Shown here piece after piece: positions 1 to 6,230 of a stretch of 6,230 bases of DNA. A model generated the notes under the pieces. It did no database searches. It was not told the DNA's origin and saw only the letters and a list, made by a program, of their open reading frames with translations. This DNA is from Oscillospiraceae bacterium (GTDB lineage: Bacteria; Bacillota_A; Clostridia; Oscillospirales; Oscillospiraceae), in NCBI GenBank assembly GCA_015068175.1, contig SVLA01000120.1, forward strand, positions 1 through 6,230, written 5' to 3'. Each line of letters begins with the position of its first letter. Within the stretch, counting starts at the first letter, position 1. The position numbers were made by a program, and so were the translations under genes.

Positions 1-1
1 T

Positions 2-175
2 GAGATCAACCGCTGGGTGGGCAGACATGATAACGGCTTTACCCGGGCCTTGTCCGCACCGGGGATGTGGATGCAGAATTTCACCACCAACGAGCCGGAT
101 GATTCCATGATGGAAGTGGCCATTACCGCGCTTACGGCGGTTCTGCCGGAGCAGGAGGGTTCGGACCGTTGGTAA
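2..175 (+). CDS. DUF1385 (YqhQ-like) family protein, C-terminal fragment
   Basis: The frame is open from base 2 to a TAA at 173-175 and encodes 57 residues, starting EINRWVGRHD and ending EQEGSDRW. The stretch APGMWMQNFTTNEPDDSMMEVAI matches the conserved end of DUF1385/YqhQ proteins, which have a PGLWLQ-LTT-EPDD-MIEVAI pattern. The family is made of predicted membrane proteins of Firmicutes and other bacteria whose biochemical role is not established. The N-terminal part, including the membrane segments, lies outside the window. Its stop codon overlaps the start of prmC by 7 bases, and the ribosome binding site of prmC lies inside this gene. DUF1385 next to prmC is a common clostridial arrangement, which supports the call. 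The family assignment rests on a remembered motif, not on a search. Confidence 0.87.
   Translation, partial: EINRWVGRHDNGFTRALSAPGMWMQNFTTNEPDDSMMEVAITALTAVLPEQEGSDRW
153..159 (+). promoter_or_regulatory. Ribosome binding site that fixes the TTG start of prmC
   Basis: AGGAGGG lies 9 bases before the TTG at 169. No ATG or GTG at this spacing is in frame with prmC, and the conserved PrmC N-terminus begins just after it. This site therefore decides for the TTG start. It is embedded in the coding sequence of the upstream DUF1385 gene. Confidence 0.8.
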
Positions 176-1056
176 AGACCTATTCTCAGCTTTATCTGGA
201 TGCCCGCAGGACATTGCTGGAGACGGAAGGTTCCCAATTTGCGTCCCAGTTGGCGCGGCAACTGGTGTGCCATGTGTCCGGCAAGACCCGGGAGGAATAT
301 CTCCGGGATCAGCAGCTTTACGCCTCCGAGGAGATCGGCCGGGCCCTGGAATCCGCCGTCGCGCGGGTAGCGGCAGGGGAGCCCCTGGCTTATATTTTGG
401 GGGAGTGGGAGTTCTATGGACTAAAACTCTATGTCAACAAGCATGTATTGATCCCGCGGGACGACACCTGCGCCGTTGCGGAGCTGGCCATCAATCGGGC
501 CCTGTTCCTGCCGCAAAACCCCAGGATCCTGGACCTTTGCACCGGCTCTGGCTGTATCGGCCTGGCTGTGGCCAGCCGGGTGAAGGATGCCCGGGTGACC
601 CTGGCGGACATCTCCAAGGAGGCTCTGGCGGTAGCCAAACGGAATATTATAAGAAACCACTTCAGCGGCAAGGTGGCCTGCATCCAGGCGGATGCGCTGA
701 ACAAGGCCCCGGCCGTGCTGGGAAAATACGATCTGATCGTATCCAATCCGCCCTATATCACCACGGCGGACATGGAAACGCTGGATAAAAGCGTGAAGGA
801 CCACGAGCCCCATCTGGCCCTCCACGGCGGCGATGACGGCTTGATTTTTTACCGCAGCATCTGCCAAAATTACCGGGATGCCCTGAACCCCGGCGGTTAC
901 CTCTGCTTTGAATTCGGTGACGGCCAGGGAGATGATGTGTGCGCCATCCTGGAACAAAACGGGTATACCATTCTGGAACGGACCAGAGATTATAACGACA
1001 GAGAGCGGGCTGTGCTGGCACAGCTTGCAGGAAAGGAAGAAGATCATGGCAACTAA
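169..1056 (+). CDS. prmC: Peptide chain release factor N(5)-glutamine methyltransferase PrmC (HemK)
   Basis: PrmC uses S-adenosylmethionine to methylate the glutamine of the GGQ motif in release factors RF1 and RF2 in the cytoplasm, which makes peptide release efficient. The 295-residue protein has the usual family length. An N-terminal helical domain (about 1-85) leads into the Rossmann-type methyltransferase fold. Visible landmarks are LIPR at 94-97, the SAM-binding glycine loop [12 protein letters not shown] at 122-133, the acidic residue D147 after the second strand, and the catalytic NPPY at 193-196 followed by ITTADM. The TTG start is chosen because of the AGGAGGG 9 bases upstream. One oddity is that the motif usually written PRPETE or PRPDTE reads PRDDTC here (96-101). 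The gene overlaps DUF1385 upstream by 7 bases and recA downstream by 11. The prfA gene that often adjoins prmC is not in the window. Confidence 0.96.
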   Translation: MVKTYSQLYLDARRTLLETEGSQFASQLARQLVCHVSGKTREEYLRDQQLYASEEIGRALESAVARVAAGEPLAYILGEWEFYGLKLYVNKHVLIPRDDTCAVAELAINRALFLPQNPRILDLCTGSGCIGLAVASRVKDARVTLADISKEALAVAKRNIIRNHFSGKVACIQADALNKAPAVLGKYDLIVSNPPYITTADMETLDKSVKDHEPHLALHGGDDGLIFYRSICQNYRDALNPGGYLCFEFGDGQGDDVCAILEQNGYTILERTRDYNDRERAVLAQLAGKEEDHGN

Positions 1057-2146
1057 AAAACCGGCTTATGAAGCACCTACTCCCGCATCCGACAAGAAAA
1101 AAGCGCTGCAGACTGCACTGGCCCAGATCGACAAGAGCTTCGGTAAGGGTACTGTCATGCGTTTGGGCGACAAGCCCGAAATGAACGTGGATGCCATTCC
1201 CACCGGCTCCCTGGCGCTGGATGCTGCCCTTGGCATCGGCGGTGTTCCTAAGGGCCGTATTATTGAGATCTACGGACCGGAATCCTCCGGTAAGACCACA
1301 CTGGCCCTGCACATTCTGGCCGAGGCCCAGAAGATGGGCGGCGAAGTGGCCTTCGTGGATGCTGAGCATGCATTGGATCCCGTCTATGCGGCAGCTTTGG
1401 GCGTGGATACGGATAATCTGCTGGTCTCCCAGCCGGATACCGGCGAGCAGGCCCTGGAGATCACCGACGCCCTGGTCCGCAGCGGTGCCGTGGATGCCGT
1501 GGTGGTGGACTCCGTGGCTGCCCTGGTGCCCAAGCAGGAGATCGAGGGTGAAATGGGCGACTCCCATGTGGGTCTGCAGGCGCGGCTCATGAGCCAGGCT
1601 CTGCGGAAGCTGGCCGGCACCATCGCCAAGACCAATTGCGTGGTCATCTTTATCAACCAGCTTCGTATGAAGATCGGTGTCATGTACGGCAATCCTGAGA
1701 CCACCACCGGCGGCAATGCCCTGAAGTTCTACGCCTCCGTCCGTCTGGATGTGCGCCGCGTGGAATCCATCAAGGAAGGCAGCAATGTGGTGGGCAACAA
1801 GACCCGTGTCAAGGTGGTCAAGAATAAGGTGGCCCCTCCCTTCCGTGAGGCCCACTTTGACATTATTTACGGTCAGGGCATCTCCAAGTGGGGTGAGCTG
1901 GTGGATCTGGCGGTCCAGATGGACATCGTGCAGAAGTCCGGCAGCTGGTTCTCAATGGGTGACGAGCGCATCGGCCAGGGCATCAATTCCGTGAAGGAAT
2001 ATTTGATGAATAACCCCGAGATCGCTGAGGCCGTGGAAGCCAAGGTCCGGGAGAATCTGCTGCGGGCCGCAGCGCCCAAGGCACCGGCCAAGGCTGCGGA
2101 GAAACCCGTAGCCATCAGCGCCGACGATTTTGACGATGAGGATTGA
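1046..2146 (+). CDS. recA: Recombinase RecA
   Basis: RecA polymerises on single-stranded DNA, drives ATP-dependent strand exchange in recombinational repair, and as a filament stimulates LexA self-cleavage in the SOS response. The protein has 366 residues, typical for the family. Landmarks are Walker A GPESSGKT (77-84), the catalytic glutamate E107 in DAEHALDP, Walker B VVVD (152-155), loop L1 around [12 protein letters not shown] (165-176), the NQLRMKIG switch (204-211, Q205 equivalent to E. coli Q194) and loop L2 [19 protein letters not shown]. The C-terminus is an Ala/Pro/Lys linker followed by an acidic tail ending DDFDDED, as is common for RecA. The frame stays open upstream to 908, but the start is placed at ATG 1046 because GGAAAGGAAGA lies just before it and family homology begins there. 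It overlaps prmC by 11 bases and recX by 11. No separate strong promoter or SOS box was recognised ahead of it. Confidence 0.99.
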   Translation: MATKKPAYEAPTPASDKKKALQTALAQIDKSFGKGTVMRLGDKPEMNVDAIPTGSLALDAALGIGGVPKGRIIEIYGPESSGKTTLALHILAEAQKMGGEVAFVDAEHALDPVYAAALGVDTDNLLVSQPDTGEQALEITDALVRSGAVDAVVVDSVAALVPKQEIEGEMGDSHVGLQARLMSQALRKLAGTIAKTNCVVIFINQLRMKIGVMYGNPETTTGGNALKFYASVRLDVRRVESIKEGSNVVGNKTRVKVVKNKVAPPFREAHFDIIYGQGISKWGELVDLAVQMDIVQKSGSWFSMGDERIGQGINSVKEYLMNNPEIAEAVEAKVRENLLRAAAPKAPAKAAEKPVAISADDFDDED

Positions 2147-2762
2147 GTCCCTGAAAACCACCCCCGACCGGGCGGGCCGGTACTGGGTCACCTTCTCCGA
2201 CGGGACGAAGATGGGTCTGTACCGGCAGACCGTGGAGGATTTCGGCCTCTATTCCGGCATGGAGCTGGAGGATGAGGAATACGAACGCCTGCAGACCGCG
2301 GCAGGGGAAATGTCGGCTAAAATGCGGGCCATCCGCATTCTGTCCGCGTCCAATGTGTCCAAGCGGGATCTGCAGCAGCGGCTGGTCCATAAGGGTGAGG
2401 ACCCGGAGCAGGCCCGGAAGGCCATCGAATGGATGGAGGACCTGGATTTGCTGGATGACCGCAAGACCGCCCAATGGATCGTGGAGAAATGCATTGCCAA
2501 GGGTTACGGTTTGGCCAGGGCCAAGCAGGCGCTGTATGAAAAACAGATCCCAAAATCCCTGTGGGATGAGGTTCTTGCCGATTATCCCGACCAAACCGAC
2601 AGGATCGTGGATCTTCTGCGATCCAAATTGGGGGATGAATGGGATCAGAAAGATTTGAAGCGGGCCATTGACGCCGCCATGCGCCGGGGCCACAGCTATC
2701 ACGAGATCCGTCGGGCGTTGCAGATCCTGCAGGCCGACGATGATTTTCCGGAGGAATTTTAA
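2136..2762 (+). CDS. recX: Regulatory protein RecX
   Basis: RecX binds RecA filaments and modulates, usually inhibits, recombinase activity. It is commonly encoded directly after recA, as here. The 208-residue protein has an N-terminal extension of about 60 residues, then RecX-type three-helix repeats. The first repeat runs from about residue 63 ([19 protein letters not shown]). The second carries the family hallmark LDLLDD (103-108) followed by [22 protein letters not shown]. The third continues to the C-terminus ([18 protein letters not shown]). The start is uncertain: ATG 2136 gives an 11-base overlap with recA, while an in-frame TTG at 2130 would add two residues. Neither has a good Shine-Dalgarno sequence, so translation probably depends on ribosomes finishing recA. 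The stop shares one base with the rimO start. Confidence 0.93.
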   Translation: MRIESLKTTPDRAGRYWVTFSDGTKMGLYRQTVEDFGLYSGMELEDEEYERLQTAAGEMSAKMRAIRILSASNVSKRDLQQRLVHKGEDPEQARKAIEWMEDLDLLDDRKTAQWIVEKCIAKGYGLARAKQALYEKQIPKSLWDEVLADYPDQTDRIVDLLRSKLGDEWDQKDLKRAIDAAMRRGHSYHEIRRALQILQADDDFPEEF

Positions 2763-4090
2763 TGGCAAATATTGGCTTTATTTCCCTTGGGTGCGCGAAA
2801 AACCAGGTGGATTGCGAACGGATGATGTACCGGGTCCAGGAGGCAGGGCATACGGTATGCCCCGGCATCGTCGGCTGCGACGTGGTGGTCATCAACACCT
2901 GCGGTTTCATTGATTCGGCAAAATCCGAGGCCATCGACTTCATTCTGCAGACCGCGGCGCTGAAGGCGGAAGGGCAGGTGGGTAAGATCCTGGTCACCGG
3001 CTGTCTTTCCCAGCGGTATCAGAATGAGATCCTGGATGAACTGCCGGAGGTGGACGGTCTTCTGGGCACCGGCAGTTATACCGAGATCGTGCCGGCTATT
3101 GAAGCGTTGCTGGAGGATCAGCAGGTGGCAGATTTCGGTTCCATTGATGCCCCGGAGCAGGAGACCGGCCGGATCCTCACCACACCGGAGCATTACGCCT
3201 ACATCAAGATCGCCGAAGGCTGCGACAACCGTTGCGCCTACTGCATCATCCCGTATCTGCGGGGCAAGTTCCGCAGCCGGCAGATGGACGATGTGCTGTA
3301 TGAGGCACGACTTTTGGCCGATTCCGGCGTGAAGGAACTGATCGTGGTGGCCCAGGATACCAGCCGATACGGCACGGACCTGCCCGGTCATCGGCGGCTG
3401 CTGCCGGAACTGCTGCGGCAACTGTGCCGGATCGATGGATTCAAGTGGATCCGGGTACACTATGTGTATCCCGATGAGATCGACGATGAATTTATGGAGG
3501 TCATGGCCACGGAGCCGAAGATCGTCAAGTATCTGGACATTCCCATCCAGCATTGCAACTCCAAGATCCTGAAGCTGATGAACCGCCGTGGGGACGGTGA
3601 CTTCCTGCGGGCGCTGTTTGCAAAACTCCGGGCAAAGATCCCCGGCCTGGTTCTGCGGACATCGGTCATTACGGGCCTGCCCGGCGAGGGCGAGGAGGAA
3701 TTCGAGGAGCTGTGCAACTTCCTGAAGGAACAGCGGCTGGAACGGGTTGGCGCCTTTGCCTTCTCTCCGGAGGAGGGGACTCCTGCGGCGGAGATGGACC
3801 ACGTGGATGGTGATGTGGCCCTTCAGCGGGCCCAGATGATCGAGACCATCCAGTCGGCCATCATGGACGATTATTCCAATTCCATGATCGGGCAGGTGTT
3901 TGATGTGCTGGTGGACGGCTACGACGAGGAGTTTGAGCAGTATTACGGCCGGACTTTTGCCGATTCCCCGGATATTGACGGACGTGTCTGGATCGCCTGC
4001 GACGAGGACCTTTCCGAAGGCGACTTTATCAAAGTAGAAATTGACGGATTGATCGACGGTGATCTTTCCGGTTTTGTAGTGGAGGAATAA
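2762..4090 (+). CDS. rimO: Ribosomal protein S12 methylthiotransferase RimO
   Basis: RimO is a radical-SAM enzyme that adds a methylthio group to a conserved aspartate of ribosomal protein S12. The 442-residue length is normal. The N-terminal MTTase domain has the three cysteines for one iron-sulfur cluster at C11 (SLGCAKNQVD), C47 (NTCGFID) and C81 (TGCLSQRY). The radical-SAM domain carries CxxxCxxC at C154, C158 and C161 in IKIAEGCDNRCAYCIIPYLR. The segment IAEGCDNRC followed by LRGKFRSR is the RimO pattern rather than that of the tRNA enzyme MiaB. The last 70 or so residues, from NSMIGQ, fit a TRAM domain, an RNA/S12-binding module. GGAGG at 2750-2754 lies 7 bases before the ATG, inside recX, and the two genes overlap by one base (TAATG). 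The pgsA gene follows 3 bases after the stop, a pairing seen in many Firmicutes. Confidence 0.97.
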   Translation: MANIGFISLGCAKNQVDCERMMYRVQEAGHTVCPGIVGCDVVVINTCGFIDSAKSEAIDFILQTAALKAEGQVGKILVTGCLSQRYQNEILDELPEVDGLLGTGSYTEIVPAIEALLEDQQVADFGSIDAPEQETGRILTTPEHYAYIKIAEGCDNRCAYCIIPYLRGKFRSRQMDDVLYEARLLADSGVKELIVVAQDTSRYGTDLPGHRRLLPELLRQLCRIDGFKWIRVHYVYPDEIDDEFMEVMATEPKIVKYLDIPIQHCNSKILKLMNRRGDGDFLRALFAKLRAKIPGLVLRTSVITGLPGEGEEEFEELCNFLKEQRLERVGAFAFSPEEGTPAAEMDHVDGDVALQRAQMIETIQSAIMDDYSNSMIGQVFDVLVDGYDEEFEQYYGRTFADSPDIDGRVWIACDEDLSEGDFIKVEIDGLIDGDLSGFVVEE

Positions 4091-4093
4091 ACA

Positions 4094-4624
4094 ATGACAA
4101 CTGCAACGAAGATCACCCTGGTTCGGGTAGCGCTGATCCCCCTGTACATGGTGTTCATGTACTTAAGCGGCGGCTGCAGCAATCTGTGGATGTGGCTGGG
4201 CCTGGCCGTGTTCATTATCGCCAGCATTACCGACTATATCGACGGCCAGATCGCCCGGAAGTGCAATCAGGTCTCTGACTTCGGCAAGTTCCTGGATCCC
4301 CTGGCTGACAAACTGCTGACCATCGCCGCCATGGCCATGTTCTGTCAGTGGGACCGTTTCCCCGCCTGGGCGCTGATGATCGTTCTGACCCGGGAGTTCG
4401 CCGTGTCCGGTCTGCGGATGGTGGCCGGTCCCAAGGGCAAGGTCATTGCCGCCGGCAAAAGCGGCAAGTTCAAGACCGCCTCTTCCATGGTGGGTCTGTG
4501 CGTGCTTATGGCGTTCCCCACGAATCCCATCATCTGCATGGTGGTCGTGGCGCTGATCGTCATTACAACGGTCTATTCCGGCGTGGAGTACTTTGTGCAG
4601 AACTGGAATTGCTTGGTGGATTAA
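4094..4624 (+). CDS. pgsA: CDP-diacylglycerol--glycerol-3-phosphate 3-phosphatidyltransferase
   Basis: PgsA is an integral membrane enzyme that joins CDP-diacylglycerol and glycerol 3-phosphate to form phosphatidylglycerol phosphate, the committed step to phosphatidylglycerol and cardiolipin. The 176-residue protein contains a perfect CDP-alcohol phosphatidyltransferase signature, D-x2-DG-x2-AR-x8-G-x3-D-x3-D. It starts at D47 (DYIDGQIAR, 47-55) and ends at D68 and D72 in GKFLDPLAD. The N-terminus ATKITLVRVALIPLYM matches the usual first amphipathic/membrane segment. Further hydrophobic segments lie at about 31-46, 75-100 and 133-165. GGAGG at 4081-4085, inside the end of rimO, is 8 bases before the ATG. 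It follows rimO as in many Firmicutes, but cinA and recA, which often come next, do not follow here. Confidence 0.96.
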   Translation: MTTATKITLVRVALIPLYMVFMYLSGGCSNLWMWLGLAVFIIASITDYIDGQIARKCNQVSDFGKFLDPLADKLLTIAAMAMFCQWDRFPAWALMIVLTREFAVSGLRMVAGPKGKVIAAGKSGKFKTASSMVGLCVLMAFPTNPIICMVVVALIVITTVYSGVEYFVQNWNCLVD

Positions 4625-4627
4625 GCT

Positions 4628-5155
4628 ATGAAAGATTATAAGGCTGGTTGGCGTTATTATTTCTTTCTGATCTTTTTTGCCTTGGCATCTGCGTTGGGAA
4701 TTCGTGTAATTTGGATGCTGCTGGGTGGAGAAGTTATGGATGGCGATGAAGAGATGGGCAGGGGAATGGCGATTGTACTGTCGGTTTTGATCGCGCTTGC
4801 CTTCTCAACTTATATCGAAACAAGCGTTGTGATGCTTTGGCAGCTTCTGCGTTTTCATGGAAGTGTCTTAAGGATTACGGATAACGGCGTTGAAAATACA
4901 TTGGTATATGTCAATGTGTTGGCATTTGTTTTTGTTTTTCCTGTGAAGCTGATTCCGTGGGATGCGGTAAAATACGCGGATCTGGAGGACGAAGTGCCTT
5001 ACATCCGTTTGAAAACCAAGGAAGTGGATGCAGGCGGATTGGCAAAGCTGATCCTTTGGATCCTGGGCTACCAATTCTGCCTGCCTTTTGTAAAACCAAA
5101 GGTAAGCAGCGATGATGTAAAACAGTATTGTCATCGGTTTTCGGTTTCGGAATAA
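4628..5155 (+). CDS. Small membrane protein of unknown function, possible bacterial PH-like (STM3941-like) domain
   Basis: I do not recognise a specific gene. The 175-residue product has two clear N-terminal hydrophobic helices (about 10-32 and 47-71), separated by an acidic loop MDGDEEMGRG. A probably cytosolic, beta-rich part follows. The pattern LRITDNGV at 81-88, then a hydrophobic stretch, then IPWDAVKYADL at 109-119 and YIRLKTKE at 125-132 resembles two-helix proteins with a PH-like domain such as the STM3941-like family. That is a tentative resemblance from memory. It starts 3 bases after pgsA with a weak GGTGG-type ribosome binding site, so it is probably the last gene of the transcript. 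A terminator follows 6 bases after its stop. By hand count, bases 4621-5155 are about 44% GC against about 60% in neighbouring genes, with many TTT, AAA and ATT codons, which may mean later acquisition. Confidence 0.8.
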   Translation: MKDYKAGWRYYFFLIFFALASALGIRVIWMLLGGEVMDGDEEMGRGMAIVLSVLIALAFSTYIETSVVMLWQLLRFHGSVLRITDNGVENTLVYVNVLAFVFVFPVKLIPWDAVKYADLEDEVPYIRLKTKEVDAGGLAKLILWILGYQFCLPFVKPKVSSDDVKQYCHRFSVSE

Positions 5156-5161
5156 TGATCT

Positions 5162-5191
5162 AAAAAAGCGCTGCAAACGCAGCGCTTTTTT
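5162..5191 (+). terminator. Intrinsic terminator ending the prmC-recA-pgsA gene run
   Basis: A perfect 7-base-pair GC-rich stem, GCGCTGC (5168-5174) and GCAGCGC (5179-5185), closes a 4-base AAAC loop. It is flanked by A6 (5162-5167) and T6 (5186-5191), which can extend the pairing. It begins 6 bases after the stop of the small membrane protein gene. The A6/T6 symmetry means it could also work on minus-strand transcripts, although no minus-strand gene is seen here. Confidence 0.94.
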
Positions 5192-5205
5192 GGACCCTAT
5201 TTTGC

Positions 5206-5235
5206 TTTACTAATCCGATACGATTGTGCTATAAT
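5206..5235 (+). promoter_or_regulatory. Predicted housekeeping (sigma-A type) promoter of the DUF4317 gene
   Basis: A perfect -10 hexamer TATAAT lies at 5230-5235. TG sits one base before it (5227-5228), giving an extended -10 TGCTATAAT. A weaker -35, TTTACT at 5206-5211, is 18 bases upstream. Initiation would be expected near 5242, leaving a leader of about 28 bases. It lies just after the terminator, so the downstream gene is probably transcribed independently. Confidence 0.8.
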
Positions 5236-5257
5236 CACGGAGTACGAATTATTATAG
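5229..5257. repeat. Short inverted repeat overlapping the -10 element, possible operator
   Basis: CTATAAT at 5229-5235 and ATTATAG at 5251-5257 are perfect inverted 7-base arms separated by 15 bases. The left arm overlaps the -10 box and the right arm lies just ahead of the ribosome binding site. It could be an operator or a weak leader hairpin. In such AT-rich sequence it may equally be chance. Confidence 0.3.
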
Positions 5258-5269
5258 TGAGGTAAATTT

Positions 5270-6230
5270 ATGAATACAAAAGAGATCGGTGAGATCCGGC
5301 GGCTCCTGCGCCGGGACCGCAGCAATATTACGAAGCTGTACGGCTGCTATGTCAATGACAATCACGAGATCATTTCCCAGTTTGCCCTCAGCACCGGTAT
5401 GATGTCCGAAAATGAAGGGGAGAAGTACTTCGGTCTTCTCAAGCGGACACTGTCCGGCTCCATCGGCCGGAACCTGATCGACATCGAATTTGCCACCGCT
5501 CAGGTGGCCGGTGCTCCGGAGCATAAACTGCTGATGGATCTGCGTGCCTGCAAATGCGCTGACGAGGCCCTGCGGGAAGAATTTTTGAAGAAGGTCATTG
5601 CGTCCGTTTCCCTGGACAGCAGTTTCCTGGTCCTTCTGGGCTGTGACAGCTACGATGTGCCCTTCAAGAGCAAGGACGGGGAAAGTCAAAATGACAATTC
5701 CGACGAGACCTACACCTTCCTGGTGTGCGCCGTTTGTCCCGTGAAGCAGACCCAGCCGAAGCTCCACTACGTTCCCGAGGAAAAGCAGTTCCACGACGGC
5801 GGAATGCAGAACATCGTGGCCGCGCCGGAGCTGGGATTCCTCTTCCCGGCCTTTGACAACCGTGCCACCAATATTTACAATGCGCTGTATTACACCCACA
5901 GTCCCAAGGAAAGCCACGAAGGCTTCGTGGATGCGGTGTTCAACACCCGGATCCCCAAGCCGGCGGAGCAGCAGAAGAAGAATTTCGAAGCCATCCTGGG
6001 CTCCGCTTTGGATGAAGAATGCAGCCTGGAGGTGGTCCAGGAGGTCCATGACCAGATCTGCCAGCGCATCGCCATGCACAAGGAGGCCAGAGTGGCCGAA
6101 CCCCTGACCGTGAGCAAGGATGAGGTCAAGCAGATCCTAACCTCCTGCGGCGTGTCCGAGCCTCATGTGGCAAAGTTCGGCATTGATATGGATGAAGCCT
6201 TCGGCCATGAGGCGCAGCTTCATCCCAAGA
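5270..6230 (+). CDS. DUF4317 family protein, cut off by the window's right edge
   Basis: The frame runs without a stop from ATG 5270 to the end of the window, giving 320 complete codons. GAGG at 5259-5262 lies 7 bases before the ATG. The N-terminus, MNTKEIGEIRRLLRRDRSNI then LYGCYVNDNHEIISQF and LLKRTLSGSIGRNLIDIEF, matches my memory of the DUF4317 family. These are proteins of roughly 400 residues found mainly in Firmicutes, with no established function. If so, the C-terminal part is missing only because the window ends. No signal peptide or membrane helix is visible, so it is probably cytosolic. Four cysteines fall in short pairs (C92/C94 and C152/C155, approximate positions), but no metal site is claimed. 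Codon use is GC-rich like the main operon. It has its own promoter and is separated from the upstream genes by a terminator. Confidence 0.87.
   Translation, partial: MNTKEIGEIRRLLRRDRSNITKLYGCYVNDNHEIISQFALSTGMMSENEGEKYFGLLKRTLSGSIGRNLIDIEFATAQVAGAPEHKLLMDLRACKCADEALREEFLKKVIASVSLDSSFLVLLGCDSYDVPFKSKDGESQNDNSDETYTFLVCAVCPVKQTQPKLHYVPEEKQFHDGGMQNIVAAPELGFLFPAFDNRATNIYNALYYTHSPKESHEGFVDAVFNTRIPKPAEQQKKNFEAILGSALDEECSLEVVQEVHDQICQRIAMHKEARVAEPLTVSKDEVKQILTSCGVSEPHVAKFGIDMDEAFGHEAQLHPK

Noticed and set aside
946..980. Repeated TGGAAC words and the palindrome GGTATACC near the end of prmC, considered as an SOS or regulator site.
   Set aside because: The two TGGAAC copies are direct, not inverted, and there is no paired GTTC, so this does not fit a LexA/DinR box. 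They lie in coding sequence.
991..996. TATAAC as a possible -10 box of an internal recA promoter about 50 bases before its start.
   Set aside because: No plausible -35 is found at 16-18 bases, and the bases encode the conserved PrmC C-terminal segment. It cannot be separated from chance by eye.
908..1045. In-frame N-terminal extension of recA by 46 codons.
   Set aside because: It lies within prmC, does not resemble RecA, and ATG 1046 has a good ribosome binding site and the normal RecA N-terminus.
758..1855. Long minus-strand open frame (365 codons) across prmC and recA.
   Set aside because: It is antisense to two certain genes. Its translation is low-complexity and rich in His, Gly and Gln with no family motif, as expected for the shadow of GC-rich coding sequence.
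2759..3802. Long minus-strand open frame (347 codons) opposite rimO.
   Set aside because: It lies entirely opposite the certain rimO gene, has no recognisable motif or ribosome binding site, and fits a codon-bias shadow.
5252..6079. Minus-strand open frame (275 codons) opposite the DUF4317 gene.
   Set aside because: The plus strand has a promoter, a ribosome binding site and a DUF4317-like protein. The minus-strand product has no recognisable features.

Overview
This is an ordinary, gene-dense chromosomal window. It most likely comes from an anaerobic clostridial Firmicute of the Oscillospiraceae/Ruminococcaceae type. Four things suggest this: a DUF1385 (YqhQ-like) gene directly before prmC, a DUF4317 gene, strong AGGAGG-type ribosome binding sites, and a GC-rich coding style (about 60% in stretches I counted by hand). 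The species cannot be named from the sequence. All supported genes lie on the + strand, and the minus-strand open frames look like shadows.

Layout: the window opens in the last 57 codons of a DUF1385 membrane-protein gene (2-175). Next comes a tightly packed series: prmC (169-1056, TTG start), recA (1046-2146), recX (2136-2762), rimO (2762-4090) and pgsA (4094-4624). DUF1385/prmC, prmC/recA, recA/recX and recX/rimO overlap by 7, 11, 11 and 1 bases, and pgsA starts 3 bases after rimO, so one transcript with translational coupling is likely. A small, AT-richer two-helix membrane protein gene of unknown function (4628-5155) ends the run. A strong intrinsic terminator follows (5162-5191). An extended -10 promoter (5206-5235) then drives a DUF4317 gene (5270 onward) that runs off the right edge.

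Functions: PrmC methylates the GGQ glutamine of release factors, and RimO methylthiolates ribosomal protein S12. RecA carries out homologous recombination and SOS signalling, RecX modulates RecA filaments, and PgsA commits lipid to phosphatidylglycerol. The rimO-pgsA-recA association is a known Firmicutes neighbourhood. Here, however, recA-recX sit upstream of rimO-pgsA, directly behind prmC, with no cinA between pgsA and recA, no prfA next to prmC, and no SOS box that I could recognise before recA. I found no mobile element, CRISPR array, RNA gene or convincing new system. The items most worth a second look are the coupling of recA to prmC and the compositionally odd orphan membrane gene at the operon's end.
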